From Microdochium bolleyi (Eukaryota > Ascomycota > Sordariomycetes > Xylariales > Microdochiaceae), in NCBI GenBank assembly GCA_001566295.1, contig KQ964251.1, positions 253,838-317,837 on the forward strand: a DNA stretch of 64,000 nt, written 5' to 3'. The notes below the pieces were generated by a model that did not search any database, was not told where the DNA came from, and was given only the letters and a program-made list of their open reading frames with translations. Shown piece after piece: positions 47,201-57,501 of this stretch; the first letter of the stretch is position 1, and every line of letters starts with the position of its first letter. The translations under genes and the position numbers were made by a program.

Positions 47201-48640
47201 TGAAAGCAATACACGGCATGTATCCCGAACTGTAGCTGCGATAGGTCGAGAGCCATGCGGTCGCTGCATCTTGGCGAGCCGAACGGGTGTAACGCCCTTG
47301 ATTGTTAATTGCTGATTGTTGATTGTGAAGTCGCAAAATGCCATTTTGGGAACATCAGAGAGAACGCCACTCGCCCCCACGTGGTGCATCCGGTTGTGCA
47401 GAAGCATGAAGTGACTGGCTGAACAAGCCGCGTCGGCTGTGCAGGGCCAATCAGCAGTCGGGCTAGGGGATCCGAGATGCTGTCGGCGCAAGGCCAGCCC
47501 GCCTTGAACTGCTGCAGAGCGGCGTGCTGAGAAGCATTGGAAGTTTTTGCGCCCGCCTTGCATCCTGGATGCACCTCTAGAGCCAGCGGACGGGGAGGGG
47601 GCTGCCTGCTGTTGAACATCCCTGACCATCAGACCACTTGGTCCGTAGAGGGTGTCGGTTCATTCGACAGCACCGTGGTGGCGCTGGCGGGCCCCGTCGC
47701 TATTGAAGCGCTCAGTTGCCGCGGGCGAGGTCATTGACTCGCCTGGGGTTCCATTCTCTATACCTAGCTCCCAACAGGTGTGCCAGCCTGTTCTCGTTCG
47801 TCCATCCACTGGGGGCTTCACAGCTCGGGCCAGATTGAAGCCTCGCTTCCTCGCACGTCGCCCGCTGCAGAGCCCTCCTCTGAGACACCACCTCACGTTG
47901 GGCAGAACCGGAGACTGTCCCAAGCTACAGCCACCATCGCCTAGACCGGCTGGCAGAGGGACTCCGTCCGCACCGATGGCACGGCGTGTGTCTCTCTCTG
48001 ATCAGTCCACGACGGACATCTCTCAACCGCATTCCTGGTGGTTCCCGGGGCATCGGTGCCGAAGCCTTGCGCAGCAGGACTGGCGGCCCCTTCAATGGCC
48101 CAAGGCTAACTCGAAGTGTGGCCGCCAACCGGCCCTTGGCTGCCTGTAGCGTTGCAGGCTAGCTCCGAGGCGGATTCAGCTGCATCGACAATTCCACGTC
48201 CGCTCGGTCGGATCCATCGATCGACGAACTGCCTGCATGCGCTTATGCGCGGGCGCTTGAGAGGGGAGCAAGGCTCTCACGATAGTGCATCTGGTGGTTC
48301 TGCTTGCTTAGCGTGAACGCCATGTCCTCAGATCTGCCGGCACCCTCCCCAGCATGCCCAGATCCGAGCGAGCCAGATCCTGTCCTGATGCCTACCGGCC
48401 ACCACACCCTCTTTGTCCTCACCCCGGCCTCGTATGCGAGCTTCCCAGGACCCAGATGCTCACAAGGGTGGTATATCCGCGTGGGGTCCGGCCGTCGACG
48501 AGGGCTTGTTGATTCATATACCCAGCAGTACCCAGCAGTACCCAGGGCGTCCGTTCCTCCGTTCCTGTCCAGGGCCCTGCATCATCTATCCTCCAGATGC
48601 TTCCGATGTCCCACCGACTTTGTTCCCGATCCCACGGATC
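44277..48640. other. Long intergenic region
   Basis: 4.4 kb with no supported gene. Open frames reach 165 aa (47652-48149 +) but none shows a domain, good start context with splice sites, or low overlap with opposite-strand frames. A 10-bp direct repeat (CCCAGCAGTA, 2.5 copies) lies at 48521-48545. Confidence 0.5.
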
Positions 48641-49513
48641 ATGGCCGCTCACGGCCCTCACAATAATGTAGACGACAACGATTCGCAACAGGCACACGCC
48701 GATTACCGCACAGGATCTGGCGTCACAACACAACTCGTCCCCGCTTTGCTCCAATCTCCCAAGACGATTGCTCAACCTCCTGCTTCCAAGATAGCACAGT
48801 CGGAGCACCGTGACGTTTCCGCAGAGTGCGTCGTTCCAGATGATGGACAACACGTCTCAGCGTCAGGTTCAGCATCAGGGAGCCCCATAAGAATTGAGAC
48901 GCCGTGCTCTGGTGGATTACGAAGAGACGCAGGGCCTTGCTCAGGGACGATTTCGTCGGCATGGGGCTTGATGGAGGCCGAACGCAATATCACAACCACC
49001 GCCACCGCCACCACCACTCCGACAAGCTTGGTCCAGCATCGTATGGCGGAGCACCCGAAACCCAGGCCTAGCCTTGCACGACTAATGACCGCAATGGTTC
49101 AGCAAGAGGACCAATGCACAGTCCAAGAAGTGACTGCATCAGTACCGCAAAGCTCTGCAGCCCATGTCAGGCTGCGCGCGCAACCTGTGGACGAGGACCA
49201 CGTCATGACAGGACTCATCGGGCCGGTGGAGGTCGACCTCCACTCAGATAGAAAGGGCGATTGCGATTTTCTGTCTTCACTGGCGCAGGAGCGGCTGTCC
49301 CTTGCAGAGACTCAACAACCCCTGGGCATCACAAAGCTGGGGTCCTACAGATACAGAAGCTCGAACGAAGCAGGGCTCAACTGTCGGGCCCTGAAGAAAA
49401 ACAGGCCGAGGATGAGACGTAGGCCGAAGCAGATGCCCGCAGTCTCGAGGTCTCCCTCCGGTCTACGGGAGGCCCACCTCCGTGTCAATTCCATGGCAAC
49501 CACCGGTGGATGA
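48641..49513 (+). CDS. Doubtful hypothetical protein
   Basis: The open frame starts further up at a TTG (48413); the ATG at 48641 (MAAHGPHNNVDDNDSQQAHAD) would give 290 aa ending TGA at 49513. The sequence is polar, Ser/Thr/Gln/Arg-rich, with a Thr run (ITTTATATTTPTS) and a basic end (KKNRPRMRRRPK). No domain, signal peptide or helix is visible. Balanced composition over 290 codons favours coding, but the absence of any family and the opposite-strand frames at 48419-49017 argue for caution. Confidence 0.35.
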   Translation: MAAHGPHNNVDDNDSQQAHADYRTGSGVTTQLVPALLQSPKTIAQPPASKIAQSEHRDVSAECVVPDDGQHVSASGSASGSPIRIETPCSGGLRRDAGPCSGTISSAWGLMEAERNITTTATATTTPTSLVQHRMAEHPKPRPSLARLMTAMVQQEDQCTVQEVTASVPQSSAAHVRLRAQPVDEDHVMTGLIGPVEVDLHSDRKGDCDFLSSLAQERLSLAETQQPLGITKLGSYRYRSSNEAGLNCRALKKNRPRMRRRPKQMPAVSRSPSGLREAHLRVNSMATTGG

Positions 49514-51540
49514 GCAGCCTCGACCTGTTTGGGCGAACCCATCCTGGAATTGAGCCTTGTTGCACTATACCGCTTTCTTTTTCCTCCTCGTTCTTGCTTG
49601 CACAGAAGATACCCCGGCAGCGTTTGGCGCATGGCGTTTTGTAGCAAGAACCGACCGATCGAAGACGGTTGAATTATGAGACTACTGAATTCACTCAACA
49701 ATACTTTTTTGAGCATAAGTACTTAAGTGTCCGTACCAGAACCGGTTCCCCTTGGATGCCTTGTTGACAATGTGCCTTCTCGCACCCGCACGATCTATTG
49801 CTCATTGATGCCATCTCCAGCCCGACTCTGCGTCGGGGGATTGAGTTTGGCGGCGGAACTCTAACAGCGATGAGGCCGGAGCGGAGGTCTCTGGCGGGAC
49901 TAGAGAAAGTCTATCCGGAGCTTGGCGGCTCCAAAGTTTATACTCGGTCCTGTCTCGATTCTTTGGTGTATGGCGGCCCGCACCTTTCTGCCAGCCAGAT
50001 GCCAAAACAGAGATTGACAGCTAGAGGAGAGCTTGCGGGAAAGAACGAGGCTATCCTAGCGACGATCCGACAGGTCCCGTGCCGTGATGGAGCTCGCTTT
50101 CTAGAGATGGTTACTCTGGTGGCCAGAAGCTCCGTCCCATCTCAGGTGGAGGGCCACCCCCGCACCCGCAGGCAACCCTTCAAGCCTTCCCGTGATGCAC
50201 ATGACACCCGCTCCTCCATTCCGGCATGTGTGCGATGCCTGTAGACGATCTCCAAGGTGGATGCACATCTACCTGTCGTATTTGGTTGGCAAAGGCAGGA
50301 ATCGACTGCCGCCAGACGGCGCTGCACATTGTGATTTCGCTGTGAGGATTTGGCAGGCAGGTGACGTTGGAGGCGTGAGTGCCGTCCGTGCCTGCCTGTC
50401 TGACTAGATGCTGCAGGTCGCCAGTCTAAAGCAGGAACCCGCAGCTTATGCGGACTTGACAGCCTGCACGTCGCAGGTGCGCCACGGAAAGCCTTCCGCC
50501 GCACCCTCCTCGGCCTCACGCAATCCGTCTCCGTCGTCAGCAACACGCAATGCAGCGGTTCACCTGGATCAACTGCTGCATCGTCGGGCCAATCTCATTC
50601 TTGCCGACCCCTCGATCCATTGCTGCAATTCTGCATTGCCAGGGACAGCCGTCAGACAACAACCGGGCCAGAGTGGGACGGGTCTCGACCCCGTTGCCGC
50701 GCCAGACCAGGCAGCATTCCAGCCAGCACCTTGACGAGAGACACTGCCGATGCCCCGAACGCCCCGCGCGCCTCTCGACCTCACAAGCGGCTCAAACATG
50801 CGGCATGTCCGACCAGAGCTCAGCCCGATCCGCACGTTCCCACTTGCTCGTCCTGCCCATCGCCGCGATCTGACGATGGGAAATCATCTCCGGCCTCAGC
50901 GACACTCTTCGCCAGGTCAGTCGGCAGCAGAAAAGACGGCACCTCTTGGACGTGTTGCAATGAGCGTGATTGTGCGTGCATGGGGGTTTCAAGCGACGGT
51001 AGCCATCAGCTCGCCGTGCTCGCCACGGGACCTCTTGACAATGGGGCACCGATGGAATGTATATTGTGGATCGCGCTGTTACGCCTTGGCCAGCAGAGGA
51101 TGTTGGCACGACTCAGGAGCTTCTTGACGGTAGAGTTTACCTTTGTCGCCCCCCTCAGGGCCTGGGTCTTTTGACTGATTCCCGATGGCTGCCCAGGCCA
51201 GGAGGTACTTATGAGCTCAGGCGTGAAACTCCACGTGGACGACCATCAAGTTCTCATGCTTCCTGTTGCCGGGACACAGCAGTCACATTGTTCCTTCGTT
51301 CCTGCGTCAACAGTGCGGTCTCTCTTTACTGCCTTGCTACATACAACCTGACAACCAGGATAGTCCAGCGAATCTATCCTCCTCCATCTTGGTCTCTCTG
51401 GTCTCCTTCCTCTCCGCGTCAGCCACCGCAGACTTACATACCCACTCGACAACTCGGTCACTCTCTCTGAGATCACAGCATAGTCCGCGGAATTTGTCGA
51501 ATCTCTTTGCTGGGCCGTCGTGCTCGAGGCATCAGCCGAG
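49514..51540. other. Intergenic, wetA upstream region
   Basis: 2 kb before the wetA start. No gene supported; frames of 100-185 aa overlap on all frames. Three CATTCC elements, the core bound by the conidiation factor AbaA, occur at 50217-50222 (+), 50715-50720 (+) and 51054-51059 (-). About one or two are expected by chance in this length, so their meaning is open. The last 250 bases are pyrimidine-rich leader. Confidence 0.45.
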
Positions 51541-53715
51541 ATGGCCTTTGTGGCCACCCCGTACATCATGGAGAACGACCCGAACCAGTCCCTGTACTGG
51601 ACCGAGCACGATGAAGCTGAGATTACAAACGATCACTTCTTCGATCAGTTTGTCTCGTTCGAGGGAGGAGATGGGCAAACATCAGGCGGCGGAGCACTAC
51701 ACAACCCGCCCAGCCCGTCGCTTATGCTCGACTCCATCGAGCATCACAACTTGGACTTGTCCTATAATGCGGATATGGCGCCAGGTTTCGCCAACGGACC
51801 TGGGCTGGCGACCACATCACCGATTGAGATACCCGCCAGAGCCACGCCGACTCTACGACGCAAGACCAACCTGCCTTCGGTGCTTACAGGTGGACCAGCG
51901 GGTCCAAGTATTGCGATGAGCTCGCAAGCAGGTGACCCTGATCACCTTCGCCTCGAGGGAATCTCGCTGCGCTCGCCACGTCACAAATTGCCTATCACGG
52001 ACAGTCCGCCGTCAACCAGAGGTGCATCTACAAGTCCACGCAAACATGGCTTGCTCGACTCAGTGTACGCCACGATCCGCAAGGCTACTCATCGCAACAA
52101 GCTTTCGAGCAAATCGAGCCAGCCGAGAACAAGCATCATGAACCTCGACATTTTTAGGAATTCGATCAAGACTGAGGTCGAAGATGTCTCACCCGCCGTA
52201 GACCTGTCCCAGTTCGCTGACAGTCAGCTACTCGCCGCTCAGACAGGTCCGATCGACTCTAACGGGCTACCATTATCCCCCCCTCTGACTGGTCGGATCC
52301 CGCCTCAAGCTATGCGGCCGAATGGCGAGGGCTTCGTCACGGGACACTTTGAGGATCCGTTTGGCGACAGCCAGCAGCCTCAGCGACCTATTCTCACCAT
52401 CCCTGCGACACAAGGCGATATGAGCGCGAATAGTCCCATCGCAACACCTGCAATGAATACAGAGGACTTCTACAAATACGCTGCAAACATGGCCGAGCCG
52501 GATGTCCCTCTCCGTCGACCTAAGCAGCAGAGAAGCACCAGTATCGCGGAGTGGCCCAGTGAAGGACTCCTCACAGATGACAGTCAGCTTTGGTCGGATG
52601 AATCGTCCTCTTCCGCATATGTCACCGACAACGGAATGGCCAACAATGGCTGGTGGGACCCCAATGGCAAGATAAATCATTCCTTCAACGTCAACAACAA
52701 TGTGCATCACTCAGGACTTCGGCGTGCTAGCACAAGTGTTCTGAGCTCAATAAACACCAACAGCAACCAGTCTTTGGGCTTCGACATGGATAGTATTGCG
52801 GGCCACAGCGACAGCAGCCAGCAACAGGAAATGGCGTACGAGTACGATACGCCAGAATTATCCGGCCTCATGATTCAGATGCCATACTCACAGGCGCCAT
52901 CACAATCCGACTTCCTGGTCGGAGCTCCAATCCCGGGCGATCATATGGGCGCTGCATACGGCGCTAATCCCGCCATGGTGCCTCAAATGCCTCCGACACC
53001 CAGTGGCGGGCATGATCATCAACAATACATACCTACCCATCACGGGTTTACCGAGCACAAGCGGCCACGCCCTCGTGCTCCTTCGTCCGGAGCTCGCCAC
53101 TACGGGAGTCTGACATCGCCCCGGAAGCCAAGCATGCACCGCAGCGGAAGCAGGCCGATGCTCCGCGAGGAGTCTCCATCCCCCACGCCAACACCAAACA
53201 CTGCAGTGCGCCAGAGGTCCGCATCGATTTCTGCCGTACGGAAGAAGAAATCGTGGTGCAGACAGCAGCAGCAGCAGCGCGAACAACAGCAACAGCAGCA
53301 GAACTCGCGGACGACTCCGAACACGCCAGCAGGCCTCACGTCGTCCGCGAGCTTCGGATCTCTACCTGGCGGCGGCGGCGGCGGCGCGGTCGGGACTACT
53401 ATGGGAGTCGTAGGCCCCGCAGGCCCTTTCGGTGGTGGCGGTAGTGGTATCAGCAGTCGGAGCAGCAGCGTGGGCGGAGGTGGCATTAGCCTCGGTGGCA
53501 TCGACTTCGTCAACTTCACGCCATCAGACAAGACTGTGCTGATGACTGGCGTTGCACCCAGTGGTTCGAGCAAGACGAAAGCTCGTCGCGAGAAAGAAGC
53601 TGCAGACCGTCGAAGGCGACTGAACGAGGCGGCCTTGCAGGCAGTGCAGGCAGCTGGCGGTGACGTCGAGAAGCTCCGACTCCTTGAGCAGGGCTTCACA
53701 CTGGAGACTGAATAG
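51541..53715 (+). CDS. wetA: WetA, developmental regulator of conidial wall maturation
   Basis: Intronless, 724 aa from ATG 51541 (MAFVATPYIMENDPNQSLYW); the frame upstream starts only at a GTG. An N-terminal acidic block ends in HFFDQFVSFEGGD. A long Ser/Pro/Gln-rich middle contains nuclear-type basic clusters (HKRPRPRAPSS, SPRKPSMHRS). Then come a polyQ stretch (codons 53262-53302), Gly-rich runs (GGGGGG) and the conserved C-terminal WetA block, with VNFTPSDKTVLMTGVAPSGS followed by SKTKARREKEAADRRRRLNE and ALQAVQAAGGDVEKL. WetA acts after BrlA and AbaA in conidiation and is needed for spore wall completion and dormancy. The last block looks like a basic DNA-binding helix and is the strongest evidence for the call. 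Confidence 0.88.
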   Translation: MAFVATPYIMENDPNQSLYWTEHDEAEITNDHFFDQFVSFEGGDGQTSGGGALHNPPSPSLMLDSIEHHNLDLSYNADMAPGFANGPGLATTSPIEIPARATPTLRRKTNLPSVLTGGPAGPSIAMSSQAGDPDHLRLEGISLRSPRHKLPITDSPPSTRGASTSPRKHGLLDSVYATIRKATHRNKLSSKSSQPRTSIMNLDIFRNSIKTEVEDVSPAVDLSQFADSQLLAAQTGPIDSNGLPLSPPLTGRIPPQAMRPNGEGFVTGHFEDPFGDSQQPQRPILTIPATQGDMSANSPIATPAMNTEDFYKYAANMAEPDVPLRRPKQQRSTSIAEWPSEGLLTDDSQLWSDESSSSAYVTDNGMANNGWWDPNGKINHSFNVNNNVHHSGLRRASTSVLSSINTNSNQSLGFDMDSIAGHSDSSQQQEMAYEYDTPELSGLMIQMPYSQAPSQSDFLVGAPIPGDHMGAAYGANPAMVPQMPPTPSGGHDHQQYIPTHHGFTEHKRPRPRAPSSGARHYGSLTSPRKPSMHRSGSRPMLREESPSPTPTPNTAVRQRSASISAVRKKKSWCRQQQQQREQQQQQQNSRTTPNTPAGLTSSASFGSLPGGGGGGAVGTTMGVVGPAGPFGGGGSGISSRSSSVGGGGISLGGIDFVNFTPSDKTVLMTGVAPSGSSKTKARREKEAADRRRRLNEAALQAVQAAGGDVEKLRLLEQGFTLETE
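53262..53303 (+). repeat. CAG/CAA repeat encoding a polyglutamine stretch in wetA
   Basis: Mainly CAG and CAA codons, interrupted by CGC GAA, encoding QQQQQREQQQQQQ. It is followed within 70 bases by GGC/GGT repeats encoding polyglycine. Such tracts vary in length between strains. Confidence 0.8.
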
Positions 53716-55128
53716 TTTGCTATCTCTGGTTCTATTGTCTTTCTATTCCCTCTCTCGGTCACGCATCTCCCCGGGCTCGATGCCAATGCCCAATTCCATG
53801 TACATCCGTGCCCTTTTTTCTTCCTGTTTTCAGCGCCGCTCCTTCCGATTATCTTCTTTGTTCTTTTGTCAATCGACCGGTGGTCTTCCTTTCTAGTTTG
53901 GATTTCACGGTCATATTTGTGTGCTCTCCGCAGCCGTGTTCTCTCTTGTCCTTCCTTACTTTTGCCAACTTTGCCATCAACAGGTTGCAAATACTCACAC
54001 TTTCCTTGGTCTGCGTCTCTCGTCCGGTGGTCTTTGCTAGGCTTCAGAATAATGAACACGAAATCCAGTTGACCCTAGTGCGGAGACGCGCCGCTGCGTA
54101 TGTCATATAACAAGGAAAAAAAAGTGCCATGTCAAAAAATGATGTACGTCCGTTGACCAGGCACACGCCGACTTCACAGTGGGGTGCACGACGAGCCCCG
54201 GAGGTACTTCATTCACGGCAGTATCAAGACGAAGGATGAACATGTTCTTGGATCCATGTAAATTCATATGCTATCGTATTCTACATTCGAAATACAAAGA
54301 GAGAAGAAGAAGAAAGAGTCAAGGAAAATAGAGACGTGAGCGCGCCAGTGAGAGTGAGAGTGGGAGTGGAGTGAGAGTGGGAGTGGAGTGAGNNNNNNNN
54401 NNNNNNNNNNNNNNNNNNNNNNNNNNNNNNNNNNNNNNNNNNNNNNNNNNNNNNNNNNNNNNNNNNNNNNNNNNNNNNNNNNNNNNNNNNNNNNNNNNNN
54501 NNNNNNNNNNNNNNNNNGAGTGAGAGTGGGAGTGGAGTGAGAGTGGGAGTGGAGTGAGTCGTGATCGTCATGATAAAAAAGTTCATTACAATAAAAATCG
54601 TGAGGAAAAAAGACAGTAGAGAAGCATAAAGAAGAGGTTCGCCCGTTGCGTTGATATTCGTCAGGTCGTGTGCGAGGTGTGCGACTTTTTGGGGGCTCAT
54701 TCCGTCATCGTCGTCGTAGTAGTTGTTGTTTAACATCATTATGGTCGTCGGTTCATTGCTGGTCGTCGTCGTGGTATAAAGGTAGGTATATGTAGCAGAT
54801 TTGCGCCCCCCGAGAAGAAGAAGAAGTAGAAGAAGAAGAAGGAGAAAGTCCCAGCGCGTACAGAAAGGTGTACACATGATTTGCGCCTCGCTTGCTTGCT
54901 TGTCCCGTGTCCTGTTTTTCGCCAAAGGAAAAGAAGAAGTGGCGACTGGAAAAATGGAGACCGGAGAAAGCATGGAAACCCGTGTTTGTGACGCAAGGCC
55001 ATGGCCCTAAGTATGTGCAGTTGGGAGAGAGGGAGAAAAAGAAGTATGTGCGTGGTATAACACTGCTTGAGTCTGTTGTGAAGTCCTGATGGGGTCTGCC
55101 GGCTGATAGACATGGGGGAGGTGGGATT
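53716..55128. other. Intergenic with minisatellite and assembly gap
   Basis: Convergent 3' regions of wetA (+) and the F-box-like gene (-). No gene seen. Contains CTT/GAA trinucleotide runs (about 54820-54850) and the minisatellite with 125 N. Confidence 0.6.
54347..54559. repeat. 17-bp minisatellite containing a 125-N assembly gap
   Basis: The unit AGAGTGGGAGTGGAGTG repeats on both sides of the gap (54393-54517 are N), in the same orientation. The gap is therefore very likely a collapsed or unresolved tandem array, and its true length is unknown. Confidence 0.92.
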
Positions 55129-57501
55129 TTACGCCCTGCTGAACAGGATGGGGACCTCCATGGACCTGTGCTCAAAGTGGCTGTGACCTGAGAAATGCCT
55201 CAGGCCCTGGGGAATAGGCGAGCCGCGGCGGAAGAGGCCCTCGCGGAACCTGGCGCTGCTGAGGAAGCCGCTGGACCCGATGCTGTCCTTGCGCGAGTCC
55301 CGCTGGCTGTGCAGCGTGCCGAAGCTGTTGTTGTTGTGGTGGCGTGTTGAAGTTGGGCTGACCGACTGGCTGCCGAGGCGGCTCAGGACGAGCTCCTTGG
55401 CCTTCCTGAGGGCGCTGCTCTGCATGTCCACGTCCTCGGCGTAGGCGCGGTGGGTTTCCTCGGCCGCGAGATCGCGCTGGACGGCGCTGATCTCGGAGCA
55501 GAGCTCTGCTGTAGGGTCGTACACGGCCGGCTGCAGGAGTATGGGCATGCTCGGCTGGGTGTTGAGGATGGGGGACGAGATGCTCATGGTAGGGGCGGTA
55601 GGAGTGGTAGGGGTTTCGGGACGGAAATGGTCGTCTGCAAGGGACTCGGCGTCCGTGGCGGAGTTGTACAGGTCGGGCTCCGAGCCGAGCAGAGAGTCCC
55701 GAGTGATCTCGCCAAAGAGGCGGGCCGAAGGAGCAAAGGAGTGCACGCTCTCGACTTCTCCAAACAGCCGCATGGGAGGGGAAAAGGCTGGCGTTGTGAA
55801 GCTTGGCGGCTCGGAGGGTAGCGAGGAGATGGAGTCGCCTGTGTTCAGACGAGTGAAGCGAGGCTTGGGACAAGGTGTTTCGGGAATGCTGTCAATAGAG
55901 TCGGTCGCCTTCTTGTGTCTGTAGCGGCGGAAGAAGGAGTGCTCCCGGGCGAGACCCTTGACTTCATCCTTAGTGTCCTTGAGACGTTGCATGAAGTCCT
56001 TGCCCGCCTCAGCCTCGTCCTCGGTGGCACGCTCATGGGTGTCCTTGCGCCGCCGACGATGTCTAGTGACGCGCCTCTTCTTGAGCTGGGACGGGCACAT
56101 TATGCTAGCTTGCCTGGCGGCTTCCAGGTCGGAGTCGAGTTCTGGCGCGATGGTCTGCTGGTCATCGTCTAGTTCACCATCATCGAGGCCGAAGCGCATG
56201 TCTAGGAGCTCACGGGAGAGGGCAGCGACAGCTGCAGAGTGTCCAGAGAGGTCTGCGGGCGAGGATGGACAGGATTTGCCGCGGACGCTCTGGATGGTCT
56301 CGAGGGTCTCCCCAATGGTAGCCGAAGAGTAACGAGACCAGTTGTCTTTGGTGCATGGGTGCTCCAAGAGGGGCGCCAGCGCGGCATCCCAGCTGCCAGC
56401 GTTGATGAGGACGACATTTTCAAAGTCGAACTCACGCACGTTGTACTGATGGGAGCTCACGAGATCGGCCACCTGTCGCTCGTTCATGGTGGCATTACGG
56501 ACGGCTAGGTAGCGTGCTTTGGGCAGCACTACAGGCTTCCTGGCGGGTGCAGGTGGCAGGGGAGACATCGGGGAAGTGACCTCGTGGAAGAGCTTCTGGG
56601 TACATCTTGGCGGAGCAAACAGAGGGTCGGTGGCAAGAGAGAGCGGGCACGGTCCCTTGCGGCCCAGCCAAGTGAAGGTCAGTTTCTCCAAGCTGCTGGA
56701 GAAGCTGCGGATGAAGTCTTCCATCATCTTGAGATGGTCGAGACCAGGGGATGCGCTGTAGAAGTCCCAGGCCTCTGCCGAGATGGTCATCCTCCGGATC
56801 TGGCGCCACCGCCGCGAGGCCGAGGGGAGGCTGCCGAAGCCACCGGGGACATGGCTCAGGTACATAAAAGCGGCAGGGTGGACGGAGACGAGGGACAGCT
56901 TGGAGAGCCTCTCGATGGGCGCACGCTCGAGAGAGATGCGGAGACTGATTAGGGCATAGTCAACAATGTCTCTGCGGTATCTCTCCTTGGCGTCTTGGCC
57001 GGGGGTGCGGATGGTGAGGTGCCTGAGGTTGACGAGGTGCTTGATGGCGTGGATAAAGGCAGGCACGTTGGAGGCAGCATGGAACAAGGGCGGGTACTGC
57101 TCGGTGAGGATCTGGCCGAGGCCCGAGTTTGCGAACTTGGGCCGCTCGAGGACGGAGGCGATGGAGGTGTGCGGCTTGTACAGGAAGCTGATTTCACGGC
57201 CCGAGTCTGGGTGGATGAGCGGCGGGAGGAAGGTGGCTTCCGAGTGGGGGAAGTGGAAGGTAAGGTGCTCAATGTGGTGGCCTATACGCGCGAGAGCCTG
57301 GACCCTGCTCTGACGGGTGAACGAGGTGGCGGTGAAGGTCAAGTGGGTTCTCTTGAATAGTCTCTTGGTAACCAGGTTGCAGCACGCCGAAGACGTGCGG
57401 CGGACATTACAGATATCCTCCTTGGACAGGAGGTCAAACAGGGTCTCGCGGATCTTGTCCGTCTGCCAAAGGCAGTTGAAAGCTTGAGATGTGTGTGCCA
57501 T
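55129..57501 (-). CDS. F-box-like domain protein
   Basis: Intronless, 790 aa from the ATG at 57501 (MAHTSQAFNCLWQTDKIRET); the frame extends upstream only to a TTG. Residues about 12-55 (IRETLFDLLSKEDICNVRRTSSACCNLVTKRLFK) have the F-box-like pattern of L...L...D.....T...C. Residues 60-420 form an alpha/beta stretch with repeated LRHLTIRT and LEKLTFTWLG type strands, resembling a degenerate leucine-rich-repeat arc. The C-terminal 350 residues are disordered, with basic (KKRRVTRHRRRRKDTHER) and Ser/Pro-rich segments. A duplicated motif (RLFGEVESVHSFAPSARLFGE) appears near residue 630. F-box proteins recruit substrates to SCF ubiquitin ligases; the substrate here is unknown. Confidence 0.8.
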   Translation of the reverse strand: MAHTSQAFNCLWQTDKIRETLFDLLSKEDICNVRRTSSACCNLVTKRLFKRTHLTFTATSFTRQSRVQALARIGHHIEHLTFHFPHSEATFLPPLIHPDSGREISFLYKPHTSIASVLERPKFANSGLGQILTEQYPPLFHAASNVPAFIHAIKHLVNLRHLTIRTPGQDAKERYRRDIVDYALISLRISLERAPIERLSKLSLVSVHPAAFMYLSHVPGGFGSLPSASRRWRQIRRMTISAEAWDFYSASPGLDHLKMMEDFIRSFSSSLEKLTFTWLGRKGPCPLSLATDPLFAPPRCTQKLFHEVTSPMSPLPPAPARKPVVLPKARYLAVRNATMNERQVADLVSSHQYNVREFDFENVVLINAGSWDAALAPLLEHPCTKDNWSRYSSATIGETLETIQSVRGKSCPSSPADLSGHSAAVAALSRELLDMRFGLDDGELDDDQQTIAPELDSDLEAARQASIMCPSQLKKRRVTRHRRRRKDTHERATEDEAEAGKDFMQRLKDTKDEVKGLAREHSFFRRYRHKKATDSIDSIPETPCPKPRFTRLNTGDSISSLPSEPPSFTTPAFSPPMRLFGEVESVHSFAPSARLFGEITRDSLLGSEPDLYNSATDAESLADDHFRPETPTTPTAPTMSISSPILNTQPSMPILLQPAVYDPTAELCSEISAVQRDLAAEETHRAYAEDVDMQSSALRKAKELVLSRLGSQSVSPTSTRHHNNNSFGTLHSQRDSRKDSIGSSGFLSSARFREGLFRRGSPIPQGLRHFSGHSHFEHRSMEVPILFSRA

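Noticed and set aside
47652..48149. 165-codon plus-strand frame
   Set aside because: No domain, Arg/Ser/Pro-rich, opposite-strand frames of similar length.
53100..54059. 319-codon minus-strand frame
   Set aside because: Antisense to the wetA C-terminal block; Cys/Pro runs are the complement of the CAG and GGC repeats.
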